DNA of 64,000 bases from Streptomyces sp. TRM68416. Lineage in GTDB: Bacteria; Actinomycetota; Actinomycetes; Streptomycetales; Streptomycetaceae. The stretch covers positions 1 through 64,000 of the forward strand of contig NZ_JACVWU010000022.1 of NCBI RefSeq assembly GCF_014596915.1, in the 5' to 3' direction. The notes below the pieces were generated by a model. The model saw nothing but the letters and a program-made list of their open reading frames with translations, was not told the DNA's origin and ran no database searches. A program made the position numbers and the translations under genes. Positions within the stretch are counted from its first letter, which is position 1; every line of letters begins with the position of its first letter. Positions 7,004 to 16,425 of the stretch are shown here, one piece after another.

Positions 7004-8830
7004 TCAGGTGTCCTTCGGTGGCTCGCCGCCCGGCAGTCGCAGGGTGAACACGGCTCCAGCCCCGGGTTCGCTCGCCGCCTCGGCCGTACCTCCGTGGGCG
7101 GCCACCAGGTGACGGACGATCGGCAGCCCGAGCCCGCTGCCACCGGTCCGGCGGCTACGGGACTTCCCCGCCCGCCAGAAGCGGTCGAAGACGTGGGGCA
7201 GGTCCTCGGGACCGATGCCGGTGCCGGTGTCGGCGACCTCCAGCACCACGTCGTCGCCGTGCCGGCGCGCGGTCAGCGCGACCGTGCCGCCCGCGGGGGT
7301 GTGCCGCAGCGCGTTGGAGACGAGGTTCCCCAGGGCCTGACGCATCCGGACCGGGTCGGCGTCGAGCCAGGGCGTGCCGTCGGCCGAGGTGCGCAGGGTG
7401 ACGCCCGCGGTGTCCGCGCTCATGCGGTGGGCGGCGGCTACCTGGTCGAGGAGTTCGTCGGCGCGGACGGGTTCGCGGTGCAGGCGCAGGGTTCCGGCGT
7501 CGGCGTCGGCGAGGTCCTGCAGGTCGTCGATGACGCGCTGGAGGACGAGGGCCTCGTCGTGCAGGGAGGCGAGCAGGGCGGGTTCGGGTGCGACGAGGCC
7601 GTCCCGGGTGACCTCCAGCCAGCCGCGGATATTGGTGAGCGGGCTGCGCAGTTCGTGCGCGATGTCGCTGACCATCGCCTTGCGCTGGTCCTCCAGACGG
7701 GCGCGGCGCTCGGTCAGTTCGTTGAACGCCAGCGCCAGGATGCCGGTCTCGTCGCGGGTCGTCACGGGCACCCGGACGTGCCGGTCCGGCGGCTGCAGGG
7801 CGGCCTCGGTCAGCGCCCGCAGCGGCCGTACGAGCCGGGTGGCGACGGCGGCGGTGACGGCCACGGTGACGGCGAGGACCAGGCCCGCCGCGCCCACCAC
7901 CTTGGTGCGATTGGCCGGGGAGAGGTCGAAGCGCACGGCGGGCCGGTCCCCGACGCCCAGGAACAGGTGGGCGGCCGGGGCGACATGGGGGTCGAGCTGG
8001 GCCCGGCGGGCGCGGTCCAGGCAGTCCTGCGCCCGCTGCTGGGCCTGCTCCTGCGGCTGCGCGGAGAACTTGGCCAGCCGGTAGCGCGTGCGCAGGCTCC
8101 GGTCGGTGACGTCGACGCCGAGGAACAGCGGCGGGTAGTACTCCACTTGGTATCCGTCGAGGCAGCTCCTGGCCCGTTCGGCCAGGTCCGCGAGGGCTTT
8201 CTGCTCCGCGGCGGTGGGCGTGTTGAGCCGTCCGTCGGCGCACTCCAGGGGCACGTAGTCGACGGTGCTGCCGTCCTTGTCGGTGAGCACCGGCCGGCCG
8301 CTCGGGGTGCGCACCACGGTCGCGTCGACGCCGTTGCGGGCGAAGCACTCGCGCCGGATCTCGGCGAGCCGCGCCAGTTGTGCGCGCTCCGCGGCGGGCA
8401 GCCGGTACGGGCCCACCACCCGGGGGTCGACTCCGCTGCGCTGGGCCCCGCGGTCGGTGTGGGTGTCGGTGGTGAGCGGGTCGACGCCGGCGGCGGCGCG
8501 CGGCGGCAGCGGGGTGCCGGGGGGCGCGGAGTCGGCGATCACCCGGCGGTCGGTGGTGGTCAGGGCGATGCGCCGGCCGATCCGCTCGGACAGCTCGCGC
8601 ACCAGGTCTCCGACCCCCGTCCAGTCGGGGTGGGTCGCGGCGTAGCCGCTGAGCCGGTCCAGGACGTCCATGTCGTCGGCGAGGACCTGGCCCTGCTCCT
8701 CGCGCAGCGCGCGGGTGGTGGTCTCCACCGCCAGCCAGGCCGTCGCCGCCACCGAGCACACGGCGATGAGCACCGAGGCGACCAGCAGCCGGACCAGCAG
8801 GCGTTTGCGCAGGGGTGTCCGGGCCCTCAT
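7004..8830 (-). CDS. Sensor histidine kinase
   Basis: This membrane kinase of 608 residues has a first transmembrane helix at about 12-32, an unusually large extracytoplasmic domain (about 33-305), a second helix, HAMP, HisKA with the phospho-acceptor in DIAHELRSPLTN (His392), and a HATPase domain with DTGTGIGPEDLP and GGSGLGLPIV. The external domain contains several cysteines, suggesting disulfide stabilisation; I do not recognise its ligand family. The start overlaps the response-regulator stop by four bases (ATGA), so the two are translationally coupled and form one two-component system. The L,D-transpeptidase just upstream may be a target, which is inference. Confidence 0.93.
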   Translation of the reverse strand: MRARTPLRKRLLVRLLVASVLIAVCSVAATAWLAVETTTRALREEQGQVLADDMDVLDRLSGYAATHPDWTGVGDLVRELSERIGRRIALTTTDRRVIADSAPPGTPLPPRAAAGVDPLTTDTHTDRGAQRSGVDPRVVGPYRLPAAERAQLARLAEIRRECFARNGVDATVVRTPSGRPVLTDKDGSTVDYVPLECADGRLNTPTAAEQKALADLAERARSCLDGYQVEYYPPLFLGVDVTDRSLRTRYRLAKFSAQPQEQAQQRAQDCLDRARRAQLDPHVAPAAHLFLGVGDRPAVRFDLSPANRTKVVGAAGLVLAVTVAVTAAVATRLVRPLRALTEAALQPPDRHVRVPVTTRDETGILALAFNELTERRARLEDQRKAMVSDIAHELRSPLTNIRGWLEVTRDGLVAPEPALLASLHDEALVLQRVIDDLQDLADADAGTLRLHREPVRADELLDQVAAAHRMSADTAGVTLRTSADGTPWLDADPVRMRQALGNLVSNALRHTPAGGTVALTARRHGDDVVLEVADTGTGIGPEDLPHVFDRFWRAGKSRSRRTGGSGLGLPIVRHLVAAHGGTAEAASEPGAGAVFTLRLPGGEPPKDT

Positions 8831-9522
8831 CCGCGGCTGCCGCTCAGCTTATAGCCCACCCCGAAGACGGTCAGCAGCCGGGCCGGGCGGCGCGGGTCGG
8901 CCTCGATCTTCCGGCGCAGGTTCATGATGTGCACGTCGACGGCCCGTTCCGTCGAGGCCCGATCGGTGCCGCGGGTGCACTCCAGCAACTGCCGCCGGGT
9001 GAAGACGCGTTCGGGTTCGGCGGCCATGGCGAGCAGGATCTGGAACTCGGCCGGCGTGCACTCCACCGGCCGCCCCGCACAGTGCACCTCGTGCCGTACC
9101 GGGTCGACGGCGAGGCCCGCGGCCCGTACGACGGGGTCCTCCCGCCGGTCCCCCGCCCGGCCGCTGCGCCGCAGCACGGTGCGGATGCGGGCCATCAGCT
9201 CGCGCGGGCTGTAGGGCTTGGTCATGTAGTCGTCGGCGCCGACTTCCAGGCCGAGCAGGACGTCGTCCTCGGCGGCACGGGCGGTGAGCATCAGGACGGG
9301 GATGTCGCCGTCGCGGCGCAGCACCCGGCACACCCCGAGCCCGTCGACGACCGGGAGCATCAGGTCCAGCACGACCAGGTCGGGCCGCAGCCGCCGCGCC
9401 GCGTCGAGGGCGGCCGGGCCGTCGTGGACCACGGTGGCGGTGTGACCCTCCGCCAGCAGGGAGCGCCGTATGAGTTCGGCCTGCATCTCGTCGTCCTCGG
9501 CGACCAGTACATGTGCGCACAC
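8827..9522 (-). CDS. OmpR-family response regulator
   Basis: The 231-residue protein has a receiver domain (acidic pocket Glu9-Asp10-Asp11, phospho-acceptor Asp53 in VVLDLMLP, Lys in MTKPYSPREL) and a C-terminal OmpR/PhoB winged helix with FTRRQLLECTRG and VDVHIMNLRRKIEADP. The longer frame begins at 9552, but GTG 9522 leads straight into the receiver fold. It is the cognate regulator of the histidine kinase encoded immediately downstream with a four-base overlap. Confidence 0.93.
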   Translation of the reverse strand: MCAHVLVAEDDEMQAELIRRSLLAEGHTATVVHDGPAALDAARRLRPDLVVLDLMLPVVDGLGVCRVLRRDGDIPVLMLTARAAEDDVLLGLEVGADDYMTKPYSPRELMARIRTVLRRSGRAGDRREDPVVRAAGLAVDPVRHEVHCAGRPVECTPAEFQILLAMAAEPERVFTRRQLLECTRGTDRASTERAVDVHIMNLRRKIEADPRRPARLLTVFGVGYKLSGSRG

Positions 9523-9552
9523 GCGGCGGATCCTAAGCGGTTGGGAGGGCAC

Positions 9553-10284
9553 TCAGCGGGCCAGGGACTTCACGTCGCCCATGACGACGACCGGGTTCTT
9601 GGCCGGGTCCAGGGCGAGGAGCAGGTCCTTCATGTGCGCGCGGGCGATGCTGACGCAGCCCTGGGTGGGGCCGCCGTGGTCGACGTGCAGCCATATGCCC
9701 CCGCCGCGCTCCGCGCCGAGCGGGCGGGTCCAGTCCAGGGGCGAGGTGCCGGGTCTGCGGTTGTAGTCGATGGCGATCACGTAGTCGAAGGAGCCGGCGA
9801 GGGGTTCGCCCTCGAAGCCGGTGCCGGTCAGGGTGAACCCGGTGGAACGGTCGTACGGCAGCCGGGTGCCGGGGTCGCGGAGCAGGCCGCCGGCGTCGGA
9901 GAGGGTGTGCACGCCGATGGGGGTGCGCAGGTCGCCGAGGACGTGGTGGTCGGTCCAGCCCTGCTGCCCGTTGTGGGCGGGCCATGGCCGGCCGGCTTCC
10001 CAGCCGGCGTCGGTGCGCTCGTACAGGACGGCGGTGGAGCGCGGCGAGTTCCTGCCGCGTCCGGTCACCACCACCGCCTGGCGGGTGTCGGCGGGCACCT
10101 CGGCCCAGGTCTTGGGCCCGAGGCCGGGTATCTGCTGCGGGGCCACGTCGAGGGAGATCGCGGGCTGGGGTGTGCGGGCGGTGGGCGTGGGTGCGGCGGC
10201 GGTCTGTGCCGCGGCACCCGCGCCGCACCCGGTGAGCAGGAGGGAGGCGGCCAGCAGAGCGACACGGGGGTTCGGCGTGATCAT
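9553..10284 (-). CDS. Lipoprotein L,D-transpeptidase (YkuD-family)
   Basis: This 243-residue exported protein has a lipobox, LLTGC, with the lipidated cysteine at Cys20. The C-terminal half contains the YkuD-type active site IWLHVDHGGPTQGCVSI, with catalytic Cys210 and preceding His/Gly. Such enzymes form 3-3 cross-links in peptidoglycan or attach proteins, acting at the outer face of the membrane. A much longer frame (to 10830) is a high-GC artefact; ATG 10284 has AAGG upstream and begins the signal peptide. It lies 30 bases upstream of the response-regulator start on the same strand, suggesting an operon of wall enzyme and two-component system, or control of one by the other. Confidence 0.88.
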   Translation of the reverse strand: MITPNPRVALLAASLLLTGCGAGAAAQTAAAPTPTARTPQPAISLDVAPQQIPGLGPKTWAEVPADTRQAVVVTGRGRNSPRSTAVLYERTDAGWEAGRPWPAHNGQQGWTDHHVLGDLRTPIGVHTLSDAGGLLRDPGTRLPYDRSTGFTLTGTGFEGEPLAGSFDYVIAIDYNRRPGTSPLDWTRPLGAERGGGIWLHVDHGGPTQGCVSIARAHMKDLLLALDPAKNPVVVMGDVKSLAR

Positions 10285-10340
10285 GCGTCGACCTTGACGG
10301 ACACTTGTGAGGAACCCGTCAGCTCGCAGGGAGAAGGCTC

Positions 10341-10688
10341 GTGACGTTGCGCATCCGTCGTGTCCACGAACCCGCCGGGCCCGAGGACGGTGTCCGGGTC
10401 CTGGTCGACCGGCTCTGGCCGCGCGGGGTGTCCAAGGAGGCCGCGCGCGTCGACGAGTGGCCCAAGGCGATGACCCCGTCGACCGAGCTGCGCCGCTGGT
10501 ACCACGCGGGCGAGGGCTCCTACGAGGAGTTCGCCCGCCGGTACGAGGCGGAACTGTCCGCGCCGGAGGCCGCCGCACTCCTCGACCGCGTGCGCGAGCT
10601 GGCGCGGGAGGGGACGGTGACGCTGGTGACGGCCGCGAAGGCGCCCGAGGAGAGCCACGTCGCGGTGCTGGCCCGCCTGCTGGGCTGA
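10341..10688 (+). CDS. DUF488 family protein
   Basis: This compact 115-residue protein matches the DUF488 family, with the hallmark VRVLVDRLWPRGVSK near residues 18-32 and ELRRWYH at about 49-55. DUF488 proteins are widespread and functionally undefined. Start is GTG 10341, 56 bases from the divergent transpeptidase start. A perfect palindrome terminator follows 16 bases after its stop. Confidence 0.88.
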   Translation: MTLRIRRVHEPAGPEDGVRVLVDRLWPRGVSKEAARVDEWPKAMTPSTELRRWYHAGEGSYEEFARRYEAELSAPEAAALLDRVRELAREGTVTLVTAAKAPEESHVAVLARLLG

Positions 10689-10704
10689 GGCCGCCTGCTG
10701 GGGC

Positions 10705-10738
10705 GGAACCGGTCCGCCCGCGCGGGCGGACCGGTTCC
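10705..10738. terminator. Perfect 34-bp palindrome, bidirectional terminator
   Basis: Seventeen bases (10705-10721) are exactly reverse-complementary to the next seventeen (10722-10738). The hairpin sits in the 54-base gap between the convergent DUF488 and beta-galactosidase genes and would terminate both. It has no U-tract, as is common in Streptomyces. Confidence 0.85.
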
Positions 10739-10742
10739 GGTG

Positions 10743-13700
10743 TCATGGGCGGTGTACAGGCGTGAGGTCGAGGGTGAAGTCGGCGGGGCGGAGATCGAGG
10801 CGGTGCTGGGGCAGGACGCCAGGTCCGCATGCGGCGCTTCCGACGCCCTGGACGGCGTGGTCGGTGTGCAGGTGCACGAACGGGCCGGGGGTCAGTTCGG
10901 TCTGGTGCCGGGCCGCGTCGAGCTGCCGGTCGGTCCAGGGGCGGGCGGAGAGGTGGAAGAGCTCCTCGCCCCGGATGTGGACGGCGCCGGAGCCGTCACT
11001 GACCTCGGCCCACCGTACATCCGCGCGGTTGCCGTTCTCCTGCGGGCGCACGTAGGGCGTCTGCAACTGCTCGACCGTGGTGCAGAACCGTCCGACGCGG
11101 ACCGCCTGCCGGGAGTCCGGATAGGCCTCGCCGGGGCCGGCGCCGAACCACTCGACCTGTGACCAGTCGGCGGGGAGCTGCCAGTCGAGACCGATCCGGG
11201 CCAGGGAACGGGAGGTGTTGCGGCGCAGCAGTTCCCGGTACTCCTCGGGCGGCAGGTCGGGGTCCACCATGAGGCCGGCGAAGTCGTCCCCCCGCTCGGG
11301 CCAGTGGCCGACCGGTGCGGTGTGCACGTGGAGCCGCAGGCCGGTCCCATCGCTGGTCCAGCGGTAGGTCGTCAGGTAGCCGCAAGGGACGGCGGCCGCG
11401 GCGCTGCGGACCACGACGGTCAGGCCCTCGGCGTCGGGCGTGACGGAGACCGTGCGGTGGCGCAGCCGGTCCAGGCCGCGGTCCTTCCAGTAGGCGGCGT
11501 CGCGCTGGGACCAGCCGCGGTCGTTGTCGGTGGGGGCGCGCCACAGGCCCAGCGTGGGGCCCCGCAGAGGCAGTCCGTCGAGGTCGAGGAGGCTGCCGGT
11601 GGCGGGGTCGAACCGGCCGGGCCCGAGCGTGATGAACCCGTCCGCGGCGTGCGGGCTCAGCAGGGGTGCGTGGGACCCGGCGCGGACCGGTGCGGAGAGC
11701 TGGAGCTGTCCCCAGGCGATGACGTGGCCCTCGGGTGCCCAGTCGGCGGGCTTGGCCAGCTCCGCCTGGACGGTGAGCCACAGTTCACCGTCACCGTCGT
11801 CGGCGGCGGCCTCAAGGGCCGGTGCGGGCAGGGGCAGTTCGACGCGGTCGCCCGGGGTCGCCTCCGGCGTCGGCAGTGTGCCTGCGGCGAGTTCGACGCC
11901 CTCGCGCGCGAGGGCCCAGGTGAAGCGCAGGTGGGAGAGGTCCAGGACCTCGAAGCGGTTCTCGACGCTCAGCGTTCCGGGCTCGCGGCCCGCACTGATG
12001 CGGACGGGAGCCATGACCTTGGCGTACTCCAACAGCCCGGGCGAGGGGGTGCCGTCGGGGAAGACCAGGCCGTCGCAGCAGAAGTTGCCGTCGTGCAGCT
12101 CCTCGCCGAAATCGCCGCCGTACCCGAAGAACTCGCGGCCCTGGGCGTCGCGCGTGCGCAGCCCCTGATCCATCCACTCCCAGATCCAGCCGCCCTGCAC
12201 CCGCGGGTACGCGTCGAAGAGCTGCGCGTACTCGGCCAGGGCGCCGGGTCCGTTGCCCATCGCGTGGCCGAACTCGGTGAGGAGGAAGGGCATGCGGTTG
12301 CGCGGATCGTCGGCCGGGTCGCCGGAGCCGGCGCGCGCCGGGTAATGGATCTCACCCGGGAGCAGCCGGCCGCGGCCGATGCGGGCGACGGCCGCGGGCG
12401 TGCGGTACATCTGGCCGTGGATGTCGCTGTACGCACAGAGCCGGTCGGCCTCGTAGTGGACCGGGCGGGAGGGGTCGCGTCCGTGTGCCCAGTCGGCCAT
12501 CGCGCGCAGGTTCCGGCCGTCGCCGGCCTCGTTGCCCAGCGACCACATGACGATGCTGGGGTGGTTCTTGTCCCGCTCGATCGTGCGCTCGATGCGGTCC
12601 AGGTAGGCGTCGCGCCAGCGCGGGTCGTCGGAGGGGTTGCGCTCCCACCTCGTGGGGTCGGCGTACTCGAAGCCGTGGGTCTCCAGGTCGCATTCGAGCG
12701 TCACGTACAGCCCGAGCTCGTCGCACAGGTCGAGGAAGGCCGGGTGCGGCGGGTAGTGGGCGGTGCGGACGGCGTTGATGTTGTGGCGCTTCATCAGCTC
12801 CACGTCGCGGCGCATGGCCTCCGGGGAGAGGGTACGGCCGTGGTCGGGGTCGAACTCGTGCCGGTTGACGCCGCGCAGCAGGACGCGGTTTCCGTTCACC
12901 CGCAGGACGCCGCTCTCGTCGATGGTGATGGTGCGGAAGCCGAACCGCACCCGCACGCGTTCGCTGTCGGTGGCCAGGTGTGCCTCGTAGAGGTGCGGGT
13001 CCTCCGCGCTCCAGGGGCGCACTGCCGGGAACCGGAACTCGCTGTCGGCGGGCCGGTCGTGGATGCCGAGGGCGGGGACGCTGATCCGCACGGGTGCGTC
13101 AGTGTCGGTGGCTACGTCCACGCGCAACCGGCCCTCGCCGGTGGCGTCGTCGTAGTCGGCGTGGACGAAGGCGTCCCGGATGCCGCCGGCGGGGCGGGCC
13201 AGCAGGGCCACGTCGCGGAAGATGCCCGACAGGCGCCAGGTGTCCTGGTCCTCCAGGTAGGTGCCGGCGGAGAACTGGTGCACCCGCACGGCCAGCACGT
13301 TGCGGCCGGGCCGCAGCAGCGCGGTCACGTCGAACTCGGCCGCCAGGCGGCTGCCGTAGGTGACGCCGAGTTCGGTGCCGTTGAGCCAGACCCGGGCGCA
13401 GGAGTCCACTCCCTCGAAGCGCACTACCGCCGGCAAGTCCTGCCAGGAGTCCGGCAGGTCGAAGACGCGGCGGTAGTCGCCGGTCTCGTTCTCCTGGGGG
13501 ACGAAGGGCGGGTCGAGCGGGACGGGGTAGGCGATGTTGAGGTAGACGGGCCGGCCGTAGCCGCGCAGCTGCCAGTGCGAGGGGACGGGCAGGGCGTCCC
13601 AGGAGCCGTCGTCGAACTCCGGGTCCTGGAACCCGTCCGACTCGGCCCGCAGCGCCGACGAGAACCGGAACGCCCACTGTCCGTTGAGGTCGATCCGGGG

Positions 13701-13778
13701 GGCGTCGGAGTCCAGGACCGCGCGCGGTGGCAGCCGTCCGCGGCCGGGCGTGAAGTCCTCGAAATAGCGTGCAGGCAT
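10743..13778 (-). CDS. Glycoside hydrolase family 2 beta-galactosidase (LacZ-type)
   Basis: This large cytoplasmic enzyme of 1011 residues is close to the length of E. coli LacZ. The order is a sugar-binding jelly roll (about 30-210), an Ig-like domain, the GH2 TIM barrel (about 290-590) and the C-terminal beta-galactosidase small-chain domain. Catalytic residues are visible: acid/base Glu417 in SLGNEAGDG and nucleophile Glu502 in LLTEFGHAMGNG. The barrel entry motif is GVNRHEFDPDHG. It should hydrolyse terminal beta-galactosides such as lactose, or plant galactosides. No signal peptide, transporter or LacI-type regulator is adjacent. The 211-base region upstream (13779-13989) has some GC-rich direct repeats but no recognised operator. 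Confidence 0.93.
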   Translation of the reverse strand: MPARYFEDFTPGRGRLPPRAVLDSDAPRIDLNGQWAFRFSSALRAESDGFQDPEFDDGSWDALPVPSHWQLRGYGRPVYLNIAYPVPLDPPFVPQENETGDYRRVFDLPDSWQDLPAVVRFEGVDSCARVWLNGTELGVTYGSRLAAEFDVTALLRPGRNVLAVRVHQFSAGTYLEDQDTWRLSGIFRDVALLARPAGGIRDAFVHADYDDATGEGRLRVDVATDTDAPVRISVPALGIHDRPADSEFRFPAVRPWSAEDPHLYEAHLATDSERVRVRFGFRTITIDESGVLRVNGNRVLLRGVNRHEFDPDHGRTLSPEAMRRDVELMKRHNINAVRTAHYPPHPAFLDLCDELGLYVTLECDLETHGFEYADPTRWERNPSDDPRWRDAYLDRIERTIERDKNHPSIVMWSLGNEAGDGRNLRAMADWAHGRDPSRPVHYEADRLCAYSDIHGQMYRTPAAVARIGRGRLLPGEIHYPARAGSGDPADDPRNRMPFLLTEFGHAMGNGPGALAEYAQLFDAYPRVQGGWIWEWMDQGLRTRDAQGREFFGYGGDFGEELHDGNFCCDGLVFPDGTPSPGLLEYAKVMAPVRISAGREPGTLSVENRFEVLDLSHLRFTWALAREGVELAAGTLPTPEATPGDRVELPLPAPALEAAADDGDGELWLTVQAELAKPADWAPEGHVIAWGQLQLSAPVRAGSHAPLLSPHAADGFITLGPGRFDPATGSLLDLDGLPLRGPTLGLWRAPTDNDRGWSQRDAAYWKDRGLDRLRHRTVSVTPDAEGLTVVVRSAAAAVPCGYLTTYRWTSDGTGLRLHVHTAPVGHWPERGDDFAGLMVDPDLPPEEYRELLRRNTSRSLARIGLDWQLPADWSQVEWFGAGPGEAYPDSRQAVRVGRFCTTVEQLQTPYVRPQENGNRADVRWAEVSDGSGAVHIRGEELFHLSARPWTDRQLDAARHQTELTPGPFVHLHTDHAVQGVGSAACGPGVLPQHRLDLRPADFTLDLTPVHRP

Positions 13779-13989
13779 GCCAAAGCCCTCCGGACGGTTC
13801 GGGTGGCGGGCGCGACCGTACTATCGAAGGCGTGTTGCGGGAAGGCGCTCCCGCCACCGCAGACTCGACGGGTGCGCCGGCCCGGATGCCCGGTCCGGAA
13901 GGACAACAGCCCCTGAGCCCGACAGCTGAGCCGAGGCCCGCTGCCGGCTTGCGGCCCGCTGCCGGGCGCGGGCCCTGCCGGGCGCGGTC

Positions 13990-15663
13990 TCAGCCGGTCT
14001 GTCGGGCCGCGGCCCGTCCCGCCGCCCGGCCGGAGAAGAGGCAGCCGCCGAGGAAGGTTCCCTCCAGGGCGTTGTAGCCGTGGACGCCGCCGCCGCCGAA
14101 ACCGGCGACCTCGCCGGCCGCGTACAGGCCCTCGACCGGTTGGCCGTCGAGGCCCAGGGCGCGGGAGTCGAGGTCGGTCTGGATGCCGCCGAGGGTCTTA
14201 CGGGTCAGGACGTGCAGCTTGACGCCGATCAGCGGGCCGGCCGCCGGGTCGAGGATGCGGTGCGGGGTGGCGACGCGGCCGAGTTTGTCGCCGATGTAGC
14301 GGCGGGCGTTGCGGATGCCCTGCACCTGGGCGTCCTTGCTGTAGGGGTTGGCGATCTGCAGGTCGCGGGCCTCGATCTGGCGCCGCACCTCGGCCGCGTC
14401 GAGCAGGGGCTTGTCGGTGAGCGCGTTCATCTTCTCGACGAGCCGCTCCAGGTCGGGGGCGGTGACGAAGTCGGCGCCCTTGCGCAGGAACGCGTCCACG
14501 GGGCCCGGGGCGCCTTTGCCCAGCACCCGTTCCTTCAGGAAGCCGACGCGGTCCTTGGCGGTGATGTCGGGGTTCTGCTCGGAACCCGAGAGCGCGAACT
14601 CCTTCTCGATGATCTTCTGGCTGAGGATGAACCAGGAGTGGTCGTACCCGGCGATGTCCTCGGTGGTGCGCAGGTACTTGAGGGTGCCGAGGGTGTCGTA
14701 GCCGGGCAGGCACGGGTCGGGCAGGCGGCGGCCGAGGGCGTCGAACCACATCGAGGACGGTCCGGGCAGGATGCGGATGCCGTGGCCGGGCCAGATGGGG
14801 TCCCAGTTCTGCAGGCCCTCGGTGTAGTGCCACATGCGGTCGCGGTTGACCAGGCGGACGCCCGCCTCGGCGCTGATGTCGAGCATGCGGCCGTCGACGT
14901 AGGCGGGGACGCCGGTGACCATCTCGGTGGGGGGTGTGCCGAGGCGTTCGGGCCAGTAGCGGCGGACGATGTCGTGGTTGGCGCCGATGCCGCCGGTGGT
15001 GACGATGACGGCCTGGGCGGTGAGTTCGAAGTCGCCGACGGGGTCGCGGCTGGACTTCACGCCGCGGGCCGAGTTGTCCTCGGCGAGGACGGTGCCGCGC
15101 ACCCCGCGCGCCGTGCCTTCCTCGATGACGAGGGCGTCGACCCGGTGGCGGTGGTGGAAGGTGAGCAGCCCGTCGCGGGCGGCCTGCTTGGCGTGGTGGA
15201 CGAAGGGTTCGACGATGCCGGTGCCGGTGCCCCAGGCAATGTGGAAGCGGGGCACGGAGTTGCCGTGGCCGTGGGCCCGCAGGTCGCCGCGCTCGGCCCA
15301 GCCGACGGTGGGCAGGAACTTGATGCCGTGCCCCTCCAGCCAGGACCGCTTCTCCCCGGCCGCGAACTCGACGTAGGCGCGCGCCCAGCGCACCGCCCAG
15401 GAGTCCTCGTCGTCCACCCGGTCGAATCCGGCGCTGCCCTGCCAGTCGCTCCAGGCCAGGTCGAAGGAGTCCTTGATGCCCAGGCGGCGCTGCTCCGGGG
15501 AGTCGACGAGGAAGAGTCCGCCGAAGGACCAGAATGCCTGTCCGCCGAGGTTGTTGGCGTTCTCCTGGTCGACCAGGGCGACCCGGCGGCCCCTGCTGGT
15601 GAGTTCGTGCGCGGCGACCAGGCCCGCGAGGCCCGCTCCGACGACGATGACATCGGCGTCCAT
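13990..15663 (-). CDS. FAD-binding dehydrogenase (fumarate reductase/KstD-like)
   Basis: This 557-residue flavoprotein has an N-terminal dinucleotide-binding motif VIVVGAGLAGLVAAHEL (residues 5-21) and a C-terminal FAD-contact segment, GLYAAGEVAGFGGGGVHGYN, near residue 510, as in the FAD-dependent dehydrogenases related to 3-ketosteroid dehydrogenase and fumarate reductase. ATG 15663 is preceded by GGAAGG; the apparent 1080-residue frame extending to 17232 is spurious. It is co-directional with and 14 bases downstream of a TetR gene, so the two are probably one autoregulated operon. The substrate is unknown; a steroid-like or other ring substrate is possible. Confidence 0.87.
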   Translation of the reverse strand: MDADVIVVGAGLAGLVAAHELTSRGRRVALVDQENANNLGGQAFWSFGGLFLVDSPEQRRLGIKDSFDLAWSDWQGSAGFDRVDDEDSWAVRWARAYVEFAAGEKRSWLEGHGIKFLPTVGWAERGDLRAHGHGNSVPRFHIAWGTGTGIVEPFVHHAKQAARDGLLTFHHRHRVDALVIEEGTARGVRGTVLAEDNSARGVKSSRDPVGDFELTAQAVIVTTGGIGANHDIVRRYWPERLGTPPTEMVTGVPAYVDGRMLDISAEAGVRLVNRDRMWHYTEGLQNWDPIWPGHGIRILPGPSSMWFDALGRRLPDPCLPGYDTLGTLKYLRTTEDIAGYDHSWFILSQKIIEKEFALSGSEQNPDITAKDRVGFLKERVLGKGAPGPVDAFLRKGADFVTAPDLERLVEKMNALTDKPLLDAAEVRRQIEARDLQIANPYSKDAQVQGIRNARRYIGDKLGRVATPHRILDPAAGPLIGVKLHVLTRKTLGGIQTDLDSRALGLDGQPVEGLYAAGEVAGFGGGGVHGYNALEGTFLGGCLFSGRAAGRAAARQTG

Positions 15664-15677
15664 GCGACCTTCCCTTC

Positions 15678-16295
15678 CTATTCGGGGTTGCCGCTGCCGT
15701 CGGTCAGCAGCGCGGTGAGGAGTTGCTTGAGCCAGGCGCGGGCGCTGTCGACGTCCTTGTCCAGCAGCAGTTGGGTGGTGACGCCGTCGTAGGCGGCGAC
15801 GACCGCGCGGGCGGCGCCGTCGGCGCCGCCGAGCACCGAGGGCAGGGCGGGGAGCCCGGCGAGCCGGTGCTCGATCGTCCGGCGCAGTCGCTCCCGGTGG
15901 TCCAGGAGGGTCCGGGCGACGGCAGCGTCGCGTGCTGCGTGCACCAGGAAGTCCGTCTTGACGAGCAGCCAGTCCACGTCGAGCAGCAGCACGTCGGTGA
16001 CCCGGTCCACGGACTGCGGTACGTCGAGGCCGGGGCCGTCGAGGGCGAGGGCGCCCGCGACCTGCTCGGCGATCAGGTCGGCGCGCTGCCGGTACAGGGC
16101 GAAGAACAGCTCGTCGAGGCTGGCGAAGTTCGAGTAGAAGGCGCCTCTGCTGTAGCCGGCGGCCTCGCAGACCTCCTCGATCGAGACCCGGCCGAAGCCC
16201 TTGGCGGCGAACACCTCGAAGGCGGCGTCGAGGAGGTTGGCCCGGGTGCGCACACGACGCCTGGTGACGCGTCCCGTGGTCCCCTCGACCGCCAT
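15678..16295 (-). CDS. TetR family transcriptional regulator
   Basis: This 205-residue TetR regulator has its helix-turn-helix in residues 15-60, with VSIEEVCEAAGYSRGAFYSNF, a very typical recognition-helix sequence, and a helical effector domain. The frame extends to 16616, but ATG 16295 has GGAGGG upstream. It is transcribed into the FAD dehydrogenase and divergent from alkB. The intervening region holds a cluster of GATAC/GTATC half-sites that are its likely operators. Confidence 0.9.
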   Translation of the reverse strand: MAVEGTTGRVTRRRVRTRANLLDAAFEVFAAKGFGRVSIEEVCEAAGYSRGAFYSNFASLDELFFALYRQRADLIAEQVAGALALDGPGLDVPQSVDRVTDVLLLDVDWLLVKTDFLVHAARDAAVARTLLDHRERLRRTIEHRLAGLPALPSVLGGADGAARAVVAAYDGVTTQLLLDKDVDSARAWLKQLLTALLTDGSGNPE

Positions 16296-16334
16296 GTCCC
16301 GCCCTCCGCACTCTGTTCGATTCCCCCACCTCCG

Positions 16335-16384
16335 TTCGATACGGGAATGTATCCGATACACCGACGTATCGAAAGAGCCGTATC
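16335..16384. promoter_or_regulatory. Cluster of GATAC/GTATC half-sites, probable TetR operator
   Basis: A perfect 9-base inverted repeat, TTCGATACG (16335-16343) with CGTATCGAA (16365-16373), encloses a second palindrome, GTATC-C-GATAC (16349-16359). A further GTATC lies at 16380-16384. The five half-sites fill the divergent TetR/alkB promoter region, so both transcripts could be repressed together. Confidence 0.7.
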
Positions 16385-16425
16385 CGAATGGGAACATCTT
16401 TTCGAATGCGGAGTACGCTGGATCC

